Assembly: GCF_013410215.1 (NCBI RefSeq)
Contig: NZ_JACCFQ010000002.1
Coordinates: forward strand, 1 to 64,000
DNA length: 64,000 nucleotides
Direction: 5' to 3'
Source: Nesterenkonia sandarakina
Lineage (GTDB): Bacteria > Actinomycetota > Actinomycetes > Actinomycetales > Micrococcaceae
In this document: one piece after another, positions 1-9,907 of the stretch
Layout of the letters: each line of letters begins with the position of its first letter
Numbering within the stretch: position 1 is the stretch's first letter
Position numbers and translations under genes: made by a program
Notes under the pieces: model-generated
Database searches by the model: none
What the model was told of the DNA's origin: nothing
The model's input: the letters and a program-made list of their open reading frames with translations, nothing else

Positions 1-1339
1 GAGTATCACTGCGGACCGGGTCCGGGTCGGCGCCCCAGAAGGCTCCGTTCCAGATCTTCAACATCGAGAGCAAGGTGAATAGGCTAATCAGCACTGCGAA
101 AGCCGCCGCGATGTAGGCCTCACTTTCCAGCGCGGCCAAGATCAGAGACATCTTGGCGATGAAGCCAGAGAAGGGTGGGACCCCGACCAGCGACAGGGCC
201 GCAATCAAGAACACCAGACCCAGAACGGGTTCACGCCGGGCATAACCGCCAAGCTGGGAAAGCTTTCCGGTCCCGGCGTGGTGCTCCACGGCGCCACAGG
301 CCAAAAAGAGTGCGGCTTTGACGATGATGTGATGGACCATATAGAAGATCCCGGCGGTCAGACCCAGAGGACCAAAGAACGCCAAGGGAAGCAGAATGTA
401 GCCAACCTGGCTGGTCATGTGAAAGCTCAGAATCGAGCGCATGCCGTTCTCCCCGAGAGCGCCGAATACCCCCACAGTCATAGTGGCAAGCAAGACGATC
501 AACCAGAGCCACTGCAGAGATGCGTCTCCGTTGTAGACCACGGAGTAGATACGGAAGATGCCGTAGACGCCAATCTTGGTCAGCAAACCAGATAACAACG
601 CGCTGACTGCGACAGAGGCGAAGGGATAGGAACGAGGCAACCACGTGTGCACCGGCACCAGCGCGGCTTTGGCACCTAGGGCGAGCAATACGATTCCCAT
701 GGCCAGAGCCGTTGCCGTGGATTCCTGCGCGGCCCCTGCCAATTCTCCTAGGTTGACCGTTCCTGCGGTTCCGTAAACCAGCCCCACACCAGCTAAGAGC
801 ATCGCGGACACCAGCAGGTTCACTGCGAAGTAGATGCGCCCAGCATTCATCTGGGTGGCCCGTCCACTACGACTGAGCAGCACATAAGAGGGGATGAGCG
901 CTACCTCGATCATCACAAAGAGGTTGAACAGATCCCCGGTTAAGAACGCACCGTAGACGCCACCAGAGAGGATCAGCACCAGCGGGTGGAAGTAGGGATC
1001 TTCATCGTCACCTGTAGTCATGGCAAAGAATGAGCACACCAGCACCATCAAAGCGGCCACGGCCACCATGAGGCCGGCAAAGGTATCCATCACGAAGGGG
1101 ATCGAGACCCCACCTGGCCACCCTGAAACCTGTTCAGCGATCACGCTGCCATCTCGAGTGAGCGCAAATGAGTAGAGAGCACCGATGAAGATCGTGAGGT
1201 GCACTGCGGTTGCTGCGATGCGCTGGGCTAGCTTGCTCCTTCGTAATATAAGGGAGGCAGCCGCGGCGAGGATCGGAAGCCATAAAGCCGCAGGCAATAG
1301 CATTGAGATGGCTGCTTCTAGGTTCGGAGACATAGTCAT
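1..1339 (-). CDS. mrpD: MrpD, Na+(K+)/H+ antiporter subunit D (partial)
   Basis: Integral membrane subunit of the multisubunit Mrp cation/proton antiporter, homologous to the proton-pumping NuoM/NuoN subunits. Read on the minus strand, the frame stays open from the ATG at 1339 to the window edge (about 446 codons), so the C-terminal end is outside. The start overlaps the mrpC stop in an ATGA arrangement, which implies translational coupling. The protein is a continuous run of hydrophobic helices, with charged loop residues such as ALGENGMRS in the antiporter core and a conserved FHMTSQVGYI segment. Full-length MrpD is about 490-500 residues, so only some 50 are missing. Gene order A-C-D supports the call. 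Confidence 0.9.
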   Translation of the reverse strand, partial: MTMSPNLEAAISMLLPAALWLPILAAAASLILRRSKLAQRIAATAVHLTIFIGALYSFALTRDGSVIAEQVSGWPGGVSIPFVMDTFAGLMVAVAALMVLVCSFFAMTTGDDEDPYFHPLVLILSGGVYGAFLTGDLFNLFVMIEVALIPSYVLLSRSGRATQMNAGRIYFAVNLLVSAMLLAGVGLVYGTAGTVNLGELAGAAQESTATALAMGIVLLALGAKAALVPVHTWLPRSYPFASVAVSALLSGLLTKIGVYGIFRIYSVVYNGDASLQWLWLIVLLATMTVGVFGALGENGMRSILSFHMTSQVGYILLPLAFFGPLGLTAGIFYMVHHIIVKAALFLACGAVEHHAGTGKLSQLGGYARREPVLGLVFLIAALSLVGVPPFSGFIAKMSLILAALESEAYIAAAFAVLISLFTLLSMLKIWNGAFWGADPDPVRSDT

Positions 1340-1791
1340 CTGTAATGCCCCCCGCCCAGGTGCCCGGTGTGTGACTCCCCGATGGTGCCGCTGTCGAGAG
1401 GATCGATGTCTGCGTTCATGGTGGGGTCATTCTGTTCCGGGGTCGGAGATATATATCTTGCGGCGTCGTCCTGATGAGGATGATCCGAGGGTGTCCCGTC
1501 GTCTTCTGCTCCGTGTCCGGCCATGACGAGCATGTAGACAGTCAGCGCGAAGGTGATCACAATTGCGGTCAGGGCGAATGCCTGGACCAGCGGGTCGGAG
1601 ATGACGCTGGGGTCGGTGTCTTGCCCCACATAGCCTGGCTCTCGTTGGTGCATTCCTCCTGCGGCGAGGAGGATCACGTTGACCCCGTGGCCAATCATTA
1701 CGAAGCCAAACGCCACGCGGACCAGGCCTCGCTGAAGTACTAAGTACACCCCTGCTGTGACGAGCACGGTGACGAGTATCGCTGCGCTCAT
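1336..1791 (-). CDS. mrpC: MrpC, Na+/H+ antiporter subunit C (NuoK-like)
   Basis: A 151-residue NuoK-type subunit of the Mrp antiporter. Three hydrophobic segments occupy roughly the first 95 residues, including the family-like stretch FGFVMIGHGVNVILLAAGG and the helix VQAFALTAIVITFALTVYML. A polar, acidic and histidine-containing tail (about residues 96-151) is longer than in compact family members. The start overlaps the mrpA stop by 4 bp and its own stop overlaps mrpD by 4 bp, so A, C and D form a tightly coupled operon. The role in the complex is known from the family; nothing in the sequence shows ion selectivity. Confidence 0.9.
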   Translation of the reverse strand: MSAAILVTVLVTAGVYLVLQRGLVRVAFGFVMIGHGVNVILLAAGGMHQREPGYVGQDTDPSVISDPLVQAFALTAIVITFALTVYMLVMAGHGAEDDGTPSDHPHQDDAARYISPTPEQNDPTMNADIDPLDSGTIGESHTGHLGGGHYR

Positions 1792-4583
1792 CGGCTTACA
1801 CCTTCCCTTCGCGTTGCCCGATGTTCTTTGTCCGTCGCTGAGCTCACATGGTGTTCTTCCAACGGGGGTACCGCACCTCGGGTGAGGCGATCGAGCGCGG
1901 CTGCGACCAGTCCAAGTACGGCAAAGAAGACTCCCAGATCAAAGATCAGTGAGGTCGTCAGTGATTGGGTGAACCCGCCAACTTCCACCGCACCTTGTAT
2001 TGGGCGCAGGAAGGATCCCTCGATCAATCCGACGAGTCCGCCCACAACTGCCACGATGAGCCCGGAGCTCAACAAAATAGCCGGCCTGATAGGTGGAGGA
2101 TCGGCAGCGTGTCGGGGCAGTCGAGCCATCACCAGTGCCAGGCTGGCCACTAGAGCTGCGACGAAGCCTCCTCCTGGTTCATAGTGTCCCCGCCAGAGCA
2201 ACCAGATCGAGACCAACCCGATGAGCGGCACCAAGATTCTGGTGGCTGTAGTCAATACGGTGCGATCCCCGGGAAGATCCATACTGGCGGTCCGTTCATT
2301 GGCTGGGGATTCGCCGCGCAACAAGGCCAGGAGCCCCACGGCGGCCACCGCGAGGACTGTGATTTCACCGAAGGTATCCAGGCCACGGAAGTCAACAAGG
2401 ATGGTGTTGACCAGGTTGGTGCCGCCGGCGAGCTCCTCGGCCTCGGCTACGAAGAACTCAGCCGCAGCAGAGGGTTCGCGTCGGCCGGTCAGCAGCCAGG
2501 TGCCGGCCCCCGCGGTCACCCCGAGGACGGAGGCTGCCAGGAGACCTCCCCAGCGACGAAGCCCTGGTGCAGGGGTGAACAGGACGGGCAGGCGCCGCAA
2601 CACCAGCACCGCTACCGCCACGGTGAGGATCTCGACCAATAACTGGGTCATGGCCAGGTCCACTCCTCCGAGCAGCATGAACCAGCCAGCCATGAGGAAC
2701 CCGATCACTCCCAGCATCGCGACGGCGCCAAGCCTCGATCGAGTCCAACACAGACCCAGAGCAGCGAGAGCGGTGAGCGCGACTACCACCCAGTCTTCAG
2801 GCCGGGAGGTCGCAGCTGGAGGGGCGCCCTGGATGTCCCCAGCGAAGAGCACCCCCACGGCGAGAAGCACCAAGGACCCCAGTGGCCATAACAGATGGTT
2901 CGCGAGCACCCCAGTGCGTGCCGGGCGACTGACCAGCTCGCTGAACCGCAAGATCCCGGTGTAGCAGGCATCGTATGCAGCCACGCCGCTTATGGGCAGG
3001 TAGAGCCTCTGCAAAACAGTGTCTACAGGATCTTTGAAGGCATAGAGCGTCAGGCCCAGGCAGACTGTTGCGACCGACATCCACAGGGCGGGAGATGCGA
3101 AGCTATCTGGCCAGAGACTCAACCCTGCCGAGGCGTTGGCATCGAGGACCGTGGCCTGGGCAGAACGGTCGAAGAGGGGGTTGAGATAGACCACGAAGAT
3201 CCCCAGGACTAGTCCACCCAACGCCGGCACCGCTGCCGGGGCGAGGAAGGCCCACCGAGGTTCGTAAAGATTTTTTTGAACGGTGACCCCGCCGAAAGCC
3301 CCTGACCAAATGCGAAAACCGTAGGCGAAGGTCACCGCCGCTGAGGTCACAGCGGTTAAACCAGCCACCCATCCCCACACTCCGGGAAGCTCCAAGAAGG
3401 CGTAGTAAGCCTCTTCCTTAGACACAAACCCGAGGAACGGTGGCAGGCCCGCCATCGAGAGCGCTGCCAATCCAGTCAACGTGGCAGTCACGGGCATCAC
3501 GCGATAGAGACCAGAGAGTTCCCTGATATCGCGACTTCCTGCTTCTTTGTCGATGACCCCGACCAGCATAAATAAGGTCGCCTTAAATAAGGCGTGAGAG
3601 AAAGTATGTAGACCTGCGACGGCCAACGCCGCCGGTGTGCCAACTCCGATGAGAGCGACAATCCACCCGAGCTGACTCACTGTCGAATAGGCCAGCAACG
3701 CTTTGAGGTCGTGCTGTTTCAAAGCGAAGACAGCACCAAAGACTGTGGTGACCAATCCGATCAACACCAGAGTCACCGTCCACCACATAAAATCAGTGAA
3801 CGGCTGCGAGAACCGCATCAACACATAGATCCCCGCCTTCACCAGTGTGGCTGCGTGGAGGTAGGCGCTGACCGGGGTCAACGCGACCATCGCGTCAGGG
3901 AGCCAGAAGTGGAAGGGAAACTGCGCTGACTTGGTGACAGCGGCGAAGATGATCAAGCCCCCTATCCAGGGGGCTGCTGCTGATGCTGAAACCTCCTCGG
4001 ATCGAGCCAGGATCTGTGTGAGATCTGTGGTGCCGGTGACAGACCACAGCAGCACCACCGCTGCAAGTAGACCCAGTCCGCCACTGGCGGTGATGACGAA
4101 TGCTCGCGTTGCTGGGCGTGCCTCGTGGAGCCCTTGTGCGCCGATAAGAAAGAACGAGCACAGCGTTGTGATCTCGAAGAAAACGAACAGCAGCACAATA
4201 TCTGCCGAGAGAACCATGCCCAGCATTGCAGTGGCGAACATCGCCAACAGCATGTACAAGCGCCCGTGGTCGTACTCATCGCTGAGGTAGTGAGTGCAGT
4301 ACACCATGATCAAGGCCCCGACACCGAGCACGAGTATTGTAAAAATGAGGCTCAGCCCGTCGAGGTGCAACCTCAGTGCTATGTCGAAAGTGGGGATCCA
4401 GGTCCACTCGCCGGTGACTACATCTCCATTAAAAACCTGGTGCGCGTCGCGGAGGATGAAACCCAGCGAGGCTAGAAAGAGCAGAGCCATGGGGTAACCG
4501 GCATTGCGGCCCATGCGGGCGGCTAATGGTCTTGCTAAAGCTACGGCTACGAGCATCACCAATAGCGACGTCATCAGCGTCAT
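1788..4583 (-). CDS. mrpA: MrpA-MrpB fusion, Na+/H+ antiporter subunit A
   Basis: Largest Mrp subunit (931 residues), related to NuoL, fused to an MrpB-like domain at the C terminus. The N-terminal 500 residues hold the proton-channel core (for example SAQFPFHFWLPDAM, TFSHALFKATLFM and LPPFLGFVSKEEAYYA). The last 150 or so, starting near RILVPLIGLVSIWLLWRGH and including PGGGFVAALVASLAL, are MrpB-like. The ATG at 4583 is preferred over the in-frame GTG at 4589, because the ribosome-binding site GGAAGGA lies 7 bases before the ATG but only 1 base before the GTG. First gene of the operon; mrpC follows with a 4-bp overlap. Exports Na+ or K+ in exchange for protons and supports salt and alkali tolerance. 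Confidence 0.93.
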   Translation of the reverse strand: MTLMTSLLVMLVAVALARPLAARMGRNAGYPMALLFLASLGFILRDAHQVFNGDVVTGEWTWIPTFDIALRLHLDGLSLIFTILVLGVGALIMVYCTHYLSDEYDHGRLYMLLAMFATAMLGMVLSADIVLLFVFFEITTLCSFFLIGAQGLHEARPATRAFVITASGGLGLLAAVVLLWSVTGTTDLTQILARSEEVSASAAAPWIGGLIIFAAVTKSAQFPFHFWLPDAMVALTPVSAYLHAATLVKAGIYVLMRFSQPFTDFMWWTVTLVLIGLVTTVFGAVFALKQHDLKALLAYSTVSQLGWIVALIGVGTPAALAVAGLHTFSHALFKATLFMLVGVIDKEAGSRDIRELSGLYRVMPVTATLTGLAALSMAGLPPFLGFVSKEEAYYAFLELPGVWGWVAGLTAVTSAAVTFAYGFRIWSGAFGGVTVQKNLYEPRWAFLAPAAVPALGGLVLGIFVVYLNPLFDRSAQATVLDANASAGLSLWPDSFASPALWMSVATVCLGLTLYAFKDPVDTVLQRLYLPISGVAAYDACYTGILRFSELVSRPARTGVLANHLLWPLGSLVLLAVGVLFAGDIQGAPPAATSRPEDWVVVALTALAALGLCWTRSRLGAVAMLGVIGFLMAGWFMLLGGVDLAMTQLLVEILTVAVAVLVLRRLPVLFTPAPGLRRWGGLLAASVLGVTAGAGTWLLTGRREPSAAAEFFVAEAEELAGGTNLVNTILVDFRGLDTFGEITVLAVAAVGLLALLRGESPANERTASMDLPGDRTVLTTATRILVPLIGLVSIWLLWRGHYEPGGGFVAALVASLALVMARLPRHAADPPPIRPAILLSSGLIVAVVGGLVGLIEGSFLRPIQGAVEVGGFTQSLTTSLIFDLGVFFAVLGLVAAALDRLTRGAVPPLEEHHVSSATDKEHRATRREGVSR

Positions 4584-4985
4584 CAGCACGTCCTTCCGAT
4601 TAAGGGGTGTCGTCCTGGTGGCACTTATATCGCTGAGTCACGGGGTGCGTACTCTTCGACCTTCTGCGCACCAAAATCTCCGGGTTTTACATCTTATCGT
4701 TTGACGATGTCAATATCTTCCGACTACCAAGTGTTTCTTCTGCAAGAACACCTAGCGGGACTCATCGACCAGGACACACTTGCCCGAGTTCAGTCACCCC
4801 CCTCGAATACTCACACCTACACGACGCCTTCTCCGCGTGGTGAGCACACTTGCCTTCCAATTTGGTCCGTTCGCCAACGACGCCTTAGGAGTGCTGAAAG
4901 CTCGCTGGGGCTACTGTCCTCACTGCCGTGAGCTCCTCCACCGCGCCCTCGTGCATCACGTCTAGGTTCACTGCCCCATCCAGAC
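4584..4985. other. Intergenic region upstream of the mrp operon
   Basis: About 400 bases separate the mrpA start from the terminator of the BCCT gene. On the minus strand, GATATAAGT about 40 bases upstream of mrpA resembles a -10 box. A plus-strand frame at 4701-4931 (76 codons) is open but lacks a clear ribosome-binding site and any recognisable domain, so it is not annotated as a gene. Confidence 0.4.
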
Positions 4986-5027
4986 GAGAGCGGGGCCCCA
5001 GTTCCATGGGATTGGGGCCCCGCTCTC
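4986..5027 (-). terminator. Terminator of the BCCT gene
   Basis: A perfect 15-bp inverted repeat (4986-5000 against 5013-5027, arms with the core GCGGGGCCCCA) surrounds a 12-base loop. It lies 42 bases after the stop of the BCCT gene on the minus strand. No long T-run is present on either side, which is common for actinobacterial terminators. It may work in both directions. Confidence 0.8.
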
Positions 5028-5069
5028 TCTTCGACAGAGCCTCGTAAAGCAGCAGCTCGATCCGCGGAA

Positions 5070-7175
5070 TCAGTGCTGAGGGGCCTCTTCGACGCTCGCG
5101 GGAGAGCTCGGCGTTGGAGTCGACTCGGTCTCGCCGTTCCCGACGGCCTCTTCGTAGATCTGCTCAGACTCCCACTGCTGGCCCGTGGCGGATTCAGCGA
5201 ACTCCGGGGTCTCGAACACCTGGTCGGCGATCGGGTCGTGGTAGGCCACGTCCTCATCCCAGCCGATGGTGCCCGTCTCCGGGTTGACCACGGTGGAGTG
5301 GGCCGGCACGTCCTGGATCGCGAAGACCATGTCATCAGCGGAGAACTCCTCGGGGGCGTCCGCCTGCTTCGATGTGGGCTTCTCCAGTCCGGAGAGCGTC
5401 GCCGAGGTGCTGCCGAGGAAGCCCTTCAGGGCGGCGCGCTGGCCGGTGACCATGGAGCGGAGGTTCCGGTGGACCTCCCGGGTCGAGTCTCCCTCGACGC
5501 CGTGACGCGCTGTGTCGACCAGCGCTGTCTTGCTCGCCGTGGGGCGGATCCGCACATAGCGCGGCATGGTCTGCGTCTCGTAGGTGAACATGCGGATCTG
5601 CGCGATCACGGCGAGCACCATCACGATGGACAGCGGAGCCGCCGCGGCGATGGAGGTCACCTGCAGCACGCGCAGCGCCGCATCGGCGGCTTCGCCTCCG
5701 GCTGCCAGCAGCACGATCGCGGTGATCGCGATGAAGATGGTCCAGAACACTCGGGTGAGCTTCGGGGTGTCGGTGCGCCCGCCGTAGGAGAGCACGTCGG
5801 TGACCAGTGATCCGGAGTCTCCCGAGGTGATGAAGAAGATCGCGATCACCAGGATTGCCACCACGGCGGTGATCGAGGCCAGCGGGAGCTGCTCGAGCAG
5901 GGTGAAGGTGGCGCCGACGGTGTCGACGTTGCCGTCCTGGACCATCACGCCCTCGGTCATCTGGTAGTAGATGCCGGAGGAGCCGAAGATCGTGAACCAC
6001 AGGATGCTGACCAGCGTCGGAGCCAGCAGCACGCCCAGGACGAACTGGCGAATGGTGCGCCCGCGGGAGATCCGCGCGATGAACATGCCCACGAACGGAG
6101 CCCAGCTCATCCACCAGCCCCAGTAATAGATGGTCCAGTCTCCGGACCAGCCGGCATCCTCGCCGCCCACGTAGTTGGCGCTGGTCTCGAACATCAGCTG
6201 CGGGAAGGCCATCAGGTACTCGCCGAGGTTCCCCACAAAGGCCTGCACGAGGAACAGCGTGGGACCTGCAACGAGCACGAACAGTGCCAGGATCGCGGCC
6301 ATGACCATGTTGAAGTTCGAGAGCCACTTCAGGCCCTTGTTCACACCGGAGACCACCGAGAAGGTGGCGATCGCCATGATGACCACGATGATCACGGTCA
6401 GCAGGACGGTGTTGGCAGGATCCTCGATCCAGCCCATGAAGCCCAGACCGGCCGCGATCTGCTGCGTGCCGATGCCCAGGGAGGTCACTATGCCGAAGAC
6501 CGTGCCCACGATGGCGACCACGTCGATCACGTGCCCAACCCAGGATTCGATCAGCTTGCGACCGAAGATCGGCTCGAGCAGCCAGCGGACCGAGAGCGGA
6601 CGTCCGCGGCGGAAGGTCATGTAGGCCAGGCCCAGCCCGACCACCACGTAGATGGCCCAGGCGTGCAGGCCCCAGTGGAAGATCGACTGGCCCATGGCGG
6701 TGCCCATGGCCGCCGAATCCCCAGCGGTCACGACCTCGCCAGCGGCGTCGGTGCCGACGGCGCCGGTGACGTCCGGGGGAGCGATGAAGTGCCACAGCGG
6801 CTCGGCCACGCCCCAGAAGACGAGTCCGATGCCCATGCCGGCGGCGAAGAGCATGGTGAACCAGGAGCCCAGGGAGAACTCAGGCTTCTCGTCGTCGCGG
6901 CCCAGCCGGATGTTGCCCACCTTGGACAGGCCGGCCCAGAGGGCGAAGACCACGAACCCGGTGGCGATCAGGACGTACCACCAGCCGATCGTGTCCACGA
7001 TGGTGGCGTTGAGCGTCTCAAAGGCATCGGCTCCGTTGGCTGAGCCCCAGATGGTGGCAAAGATCAGGCCGATGACGATGATGAGCACCGCCGGGATGAA
7101 TACGGGCTTGTTCAGGCCGCGCCAGGCATCAGCTGGCGACCAGTCCCGTAGTCGAGCTTCGGGTTGCGAAGCCAT
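5070..7175 (-). CDS. BCCT family betaine/carnitine/choline transporter
   Basis: Secondary transporter of the BCCT family (701 residues, 12 predicted helices) for import of quaternary-ammonium osmolytes driven by Na+ or H+. The family signature around YYWGWWMSWAPFVGMF followed by IARISRGRT is clear, as is the Trp-rich motif near VFWGVAEPLWHF. After the last helix (about residue 545) there is a 150-residue acidic cytosolic tail, the part that senses osmotic stress in BetP-like carriers. The start at 7175 is chosen over the ATG at 7214 because GAGGAGGAC sits just upstream of it. The gene stands alone, followed by a strong hairpin. Together with mrp it points to life at high salt. Substrate is not determinable. 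Confidence 0.92.
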   Translation of the reverse strand: MASQPEARLRDWSPADAWRGLNKPVFIPAVLIIVIGLIFATIWGSANGADAFETLNATIVDTIGWWYVLIATGFVVFALWAGLSKVGNIRLGRDDEKPEFSLGSWFTMLFAAGMGIGLVFWGVAEPLWHFIAPPDVTGAVGTDAAGEVVTAGDSAAMGTAMGQSIFHWGLHAWAIYVVVGLGLAYMTFRRGRPLSVRWLLEPIFGRKLIESWVGHVIDVVAIVGTVFGIVTSLGIGTQQIAAGLGFMGWIEDPANTVLLTVIIVVIMAIATFSVVSGVNKGLKWLSNFNMVMAAILALFVLVAGPTLFLVQAFVGNLGEYLMAFPQLMFETSANYVGGEDAGWSGDWTIYYWGWWMSWAPFVGMFIARISRGRTIRQFVLGVLLAPTLVSILWFTIFGSSGIYYQMTEGVMVQDGNVDTVGATFTLLEQLPLASITAVVAILVIAIFFITSGDSGSLVTDVLSYGGRTDTPKLTRVFWTIFIAITAIVLLAAGGEAADAALRVLQVTSIAAAAPLSIVMVLAVIAQIRMFTYETQTMPRYVRIRPTASKTALVDTARHGVEGDSTREVHRNLRSMVTGQRAALKGFLGSTSATLSGLEKPTSKQADAPEEFSADDMVFAIQDVPAHSTVVNPETGTIGWDEDVAYHDPIADQVFETPEFAESATGQQWESEQIYEEAVGNGETESTPTPSSPASVEEAPQH

Positions 7176-8029
7176 TAAGTCCTCCTCAGTCAGATGAAAG
7201 TGTTCTCCGATCATGGTTCGGCGAACTCTCCAATTTCACAGCTTTTCTACTTTACGCCGAGACGTTCACGACTCGATCTCACAGATGATGCTTCAGGAAG
7301 GTGATCGGACGGCAGTGAATGGAGAGAACCACATCGTCCGCGGTGAGAGCGCACGTGGGGATAGTCGCCCTGACGTGGGTGAATACCATTTTTGTCTCTC
7401 GGATACTGCCAGGGAAAGGATCGGAAGCCCAGAGGCCTCCGGTCTTTCGCAGTACTGAGAGCCGCTCGCAATCGGGGTCTTCACGTACTACACAATCTGT
7501 GTACACACAGTCCTGGACTCCATTTGGCCCAATCAAGCTAGTCTAGAAAAAGTCGTCCGGAGTCGAGACGCGAATTTTATGAGGCTTCACCGCACACGGC
7601 AGGAAGTCTTTCTCGTTATCTTAACGACCAATTCGGCGTTGGCCCTGACCGCTGTAGTCAAAACATGCCGGTCTTTCGCGCAGTTTGTGGTCGCCGGTAC
7701 GGGTCCCTCGTAGTCTATCGAACACGGCATCGGGGAAGTCGGGTCTCATAGCCTCGACGCGGCGTCGGTCAGGGTTCGACTAGAGGACTAATTCAGGGCC
7801 CCGACCGGCCTGAAGGCGCTTGACTGAGACCACACCCCTCCAGAGTGAGAATCACGCACCGTCCCCATGTACTCAAAGATGTCGGATCGAGCGGTACAGG
7901 TAGTTATAAATACCGCTATACCGGGGAGTGCGGGACACGCGGTGGTGACCCTTCTTGGGGCCGTGGACCAGTCGACGGCAGGAGATCCGCCGAGCCCCGT
8001 GAAACGGACTCATGCCCCCCAAGCAGACC
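7176..8029. other. 850-bp region without a recognisable gene
   Basis: Holds the upstream region of the BCCT gene and the 3' flank of the GntR gene. Short frames on both strands (for example 7279-7536 minus and 7319-7546 plus) overlap one another and show no domain or good ribosome-binding site. The palindrome TGTGTACACA at 7499-7508 could be a regulator site. I recognise no RNA gene or riboswitch. Confidence 0.4.
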
Positions 8030-8770
8030 TCAAGTGGCCTCGCGCCGTATCGAGCGCTGCTCGAGTGAGTGGAGAAAGCGCTCTCCGGCACCGTCCAAGT
8101 GCTTCTTCAGAATCTCTCTCCATTGACCTGAACCCGCCTCGAGGTAGCGACAGAGCAGTAAGTGCTCTTCAGCAGAGGCAACGAGCCCCTCTGCCGGAAG
8201 CGGGTTAATTTCGAACAGCGCCCTCAGAGTGGGCTCCACTGTGCCCCAGATGGTCTGTAGCCGCTTCCCTCCGCCCACTTCGCAGAAGTGCCGGTGGAAC
8301 TCCATATCTAGCGTCGCGAAGCGCTCCTGGTCGCCCTCCTGAGCCGCAACGAGTAACTCCCGCGCCAGAGAGGTCAATCGTCCCCAATCGACCCCCGCGG
8401 ATTGAGCGGCTTCAATGCCCATGCTTTCGACCATGAACCGGATGGAGTAGACCTCTTCGATATCGGCCCTGGTCAGCGCGGAGACGCGATAGCCCTGGCT
8501 CGCTGAGTAGACCATCCCGTCGCGTTCAAGCTCGCGCAGAGCTTCTCTGACCGGCCCTCGGCTGACACCGTAGGTCTCTGCCACACGGACTTCTTTCAGG
8601 TGGGCATCCGGTTCGAGTTCTCCACTCAAGATTCCGCGGCGCAAATGATGCGCAAGCTGGGAGCCAAGCAGGGGAGTTCCAACCAAAACCATGTCCCTCA
8701 TTATGTCGTACGTGCCATATCCAGCTCTTCGGGTGGAGCCGAGCATCCCACCTGGAGTGACTTGACGCAC
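8030..8770 (-). CDS. GntR family transcriptional regulator with FCD domain
   Basis: Regulator of 246 residues or slightly fewer. An N-terminal winged helix (about 30-95, VAETYGVSRGPVREALRELERDGMV is typical) is followed by an all-helical FCD ligand-binding domain with the metal-binding-type pattern FMVES..DMEFHRHF..EEHLLL. Such proteins usually repress sugar-acid or carboxylate catabolism and release DNA on binding the substrate. The gene is divergent from the TRAP transporter operon, and a perfect palindrome (8800-8818) in the spacer is the likely operator. The start is uncertain: the GTG at 8770, an ATG at codon 9 and an ATG at codon 24 are all possible, none with an ideal ribosome-binding site. 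Confidence 0.88.
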   Translation of the reverse strand: MRQVTPGGMLGSTRRAGYGTYDIMRDMVLVGTPLLGSQLAHHLRRGILSGELEPDAHLKEVRVAETYGVSRGPVREALRELERDGMVYSASQGYRVSALTRADIEEVYSIRFMVESMGIEAAQSAGVDWGRLTSLARELLVAAQEGDQERFATLDMEFHRHFCEVGGGKRLQTIWGTVEPTLRALFEINPLPAEGLVASAEEHLLLCRYLEAGSGQWREILKKHLDGAGERFLHSLEQRSIRREAT

Positions 8771-8799
8771 CTGATGTGAGGTGATTCACTCAACCGTGG

Positions 8800-8818
8800 A
8801 ATGTAAACGGTTTACATT
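8800..8818. promoter_or_regulatory. Perfect 19-bp palindrome, candidate GntR operator
   Basis: AATGTAAAC-G-GTTTACATT lies between the divergent GntR and TRAP genes. It overlaps a possible -35 box (TTTACA, 8811-8816), with a weak -10-like TTCTAC 17 bases further on. Perfect symmetry and position make it the best candidate for the regulator's own site. Confidence 0.7.
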
Positions 8819-8851
8819 TTGAGTCCTTGTTTGTTCTACCGACGAAGTTGA

Positions 8852-9907
8852 GTGAGAACCACGATGCTTGAATCACTGGCCAGGACAAGAGTGCATAGGC
8901 GCACTCTGCTGGCTGCCATGGGGTTGTCCGGTGTGGCGGCGTCTCTGGCCGGGTGCGCCCCAGAAGGTCGCAGCGATGCCGAGTTCACCATTACTGCCGG
9001 CCATGGCGCCACGGTGGATCACTTCCACCACACCTCGTACCTGTATTTCCGAGACCTCATCCAAGAAGGCTCCAACGGACGCATTTCGGTCAAGGTCCAT
9101 CCCAATGGTGTCTTCGGCGGCGACCGTGAGGTCATCGAGCACGTCCAGCTGAACAACTTGCAGGTCGGCCTACCCTCGGCAGCTCCGCTGGCTGCGTTCA
9201 TCCCACAGATGAACCTGTGGGAGATCCCGTTCCTGTTCAACTCTGCTGAGCACGCCTACGCCACCGTCGATAGCGCCTTCGGCCAGTCCATCCTGGACCG
9301 GGCTGATCAGTTCGGGATGGTGGGCCTGGCGTATTGGGACAACGGGTTCCGAAACCTCACCACACGCAGTACTCGAGTAGAGGGTCCCGCTGATGTGGAG
9401 AATCTCTCCATTCGAACCTTGGAGAACACCGCGCACATCCGCGCTTGGCAGGCTGTTGGGGCTAATCCGACTCCCATGGCGTTTGGCGAAGTGTATGTCG
9501 GTCTCCAGCAGGGCACTATCCAGGCCCAGGAGAATCCGCTGCCGCTGATCGAGTCTCAGCGGTTCTACGAAGTCCAGCAATACGTCGTGCTCACTCGACA
9601 CTTGTATAACCCAAGCCCATTTCTGATGAACCGGGACTTCTACTCCGGCCTTCCCAGCAGCCTGCAAGATCTTGTGTCCCAAGCTGCTCTTGATACCCGC
9701 GATTACTGTCGGGATCTCGGAGAGCAGGCAGACCAGAGCGCACTGGAGACCATTCAGGATGCTGGAGTCGAAGTCGTAGAACTCGAACAGAGCCAACGCG
9801 AGGCATTTGCTCCGCAGATGCAACGGGCTGCTGAAGGCTACATCGAGGCATTGGTCGGTCAGAGCATGGTCGAACAGCTCTACAGCGCCGTCGAGGAGGC
9901 TGCATGA
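8852..9907 (+). CDS. dctP: TRAP transporter substrate-binding protein DctP
   Basis: Extracytoplasmic solute receptor of a tripartite ATP-independent periplasmic transporter (up to 351 residues). The N terminus has a twin-arginine motif (RRTLL) followed by a lipobox ending LAGC, so the mature protein is probably a membrane-anchored lipoprotein, as expected in a Gram-positive cell. The DctP family pattern is visible at GRISVKVHPNGVFGGDREVIEHVQ and at the ligand-binding arginine region ENLSIRTLEN. The start is either the GTG at 8852 or the ATG at 8864; the latter has a GAG-rich sequence at a better distance. The stop overlaps dctQ by 4 bp. Substrate is probably an organic or sugar acid, inferred from the enzymes downstream. 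Confidence 0.9.
   Translation: MRTTMLESLARTRVHRRTLLAAMGLSGVAASLAGCAPEGRSDAEFTITAGHGATVDHFHHTSYLYFRDLIQEGSNGRISVKVHPNGVFGGDREVIEHVQLNNLQVGLPSAAPLAAFIPQMNLWEIPFLFNSAEHAYATVDSAFGQSILDRADQFGMVGLAYWDNGFRNLTTRSTRVEGPADVENLSIRTLENTAHIRAWQAVGANPTPMAFGEVYVGLQQGTIQAQENPLPLIESQRFYEVQQYVVLTRHLYNPSPFLMNRDFYSGLPSSLQDLVSQAALDTRDYCRDLGEQADQSALETIQDAGVEVVELEQSQREAFAPQMQRAAEGYIEALVGQSMVEQLYSAVEEAA

Noticed and set aside
4701-4931. Plus-strand frame of 76 codons near the mrp operon
   Set aside because: No ribosome-binding site at a good distance, no domain, and its second half has a composition unlike coding sequence.
5335-6795. Long minus-strand frame of 486 codons inside the BCCT gene
   Set aside because: Arg/His/Gly-rich shadow in another frame of the transporter gene; it has no domain.
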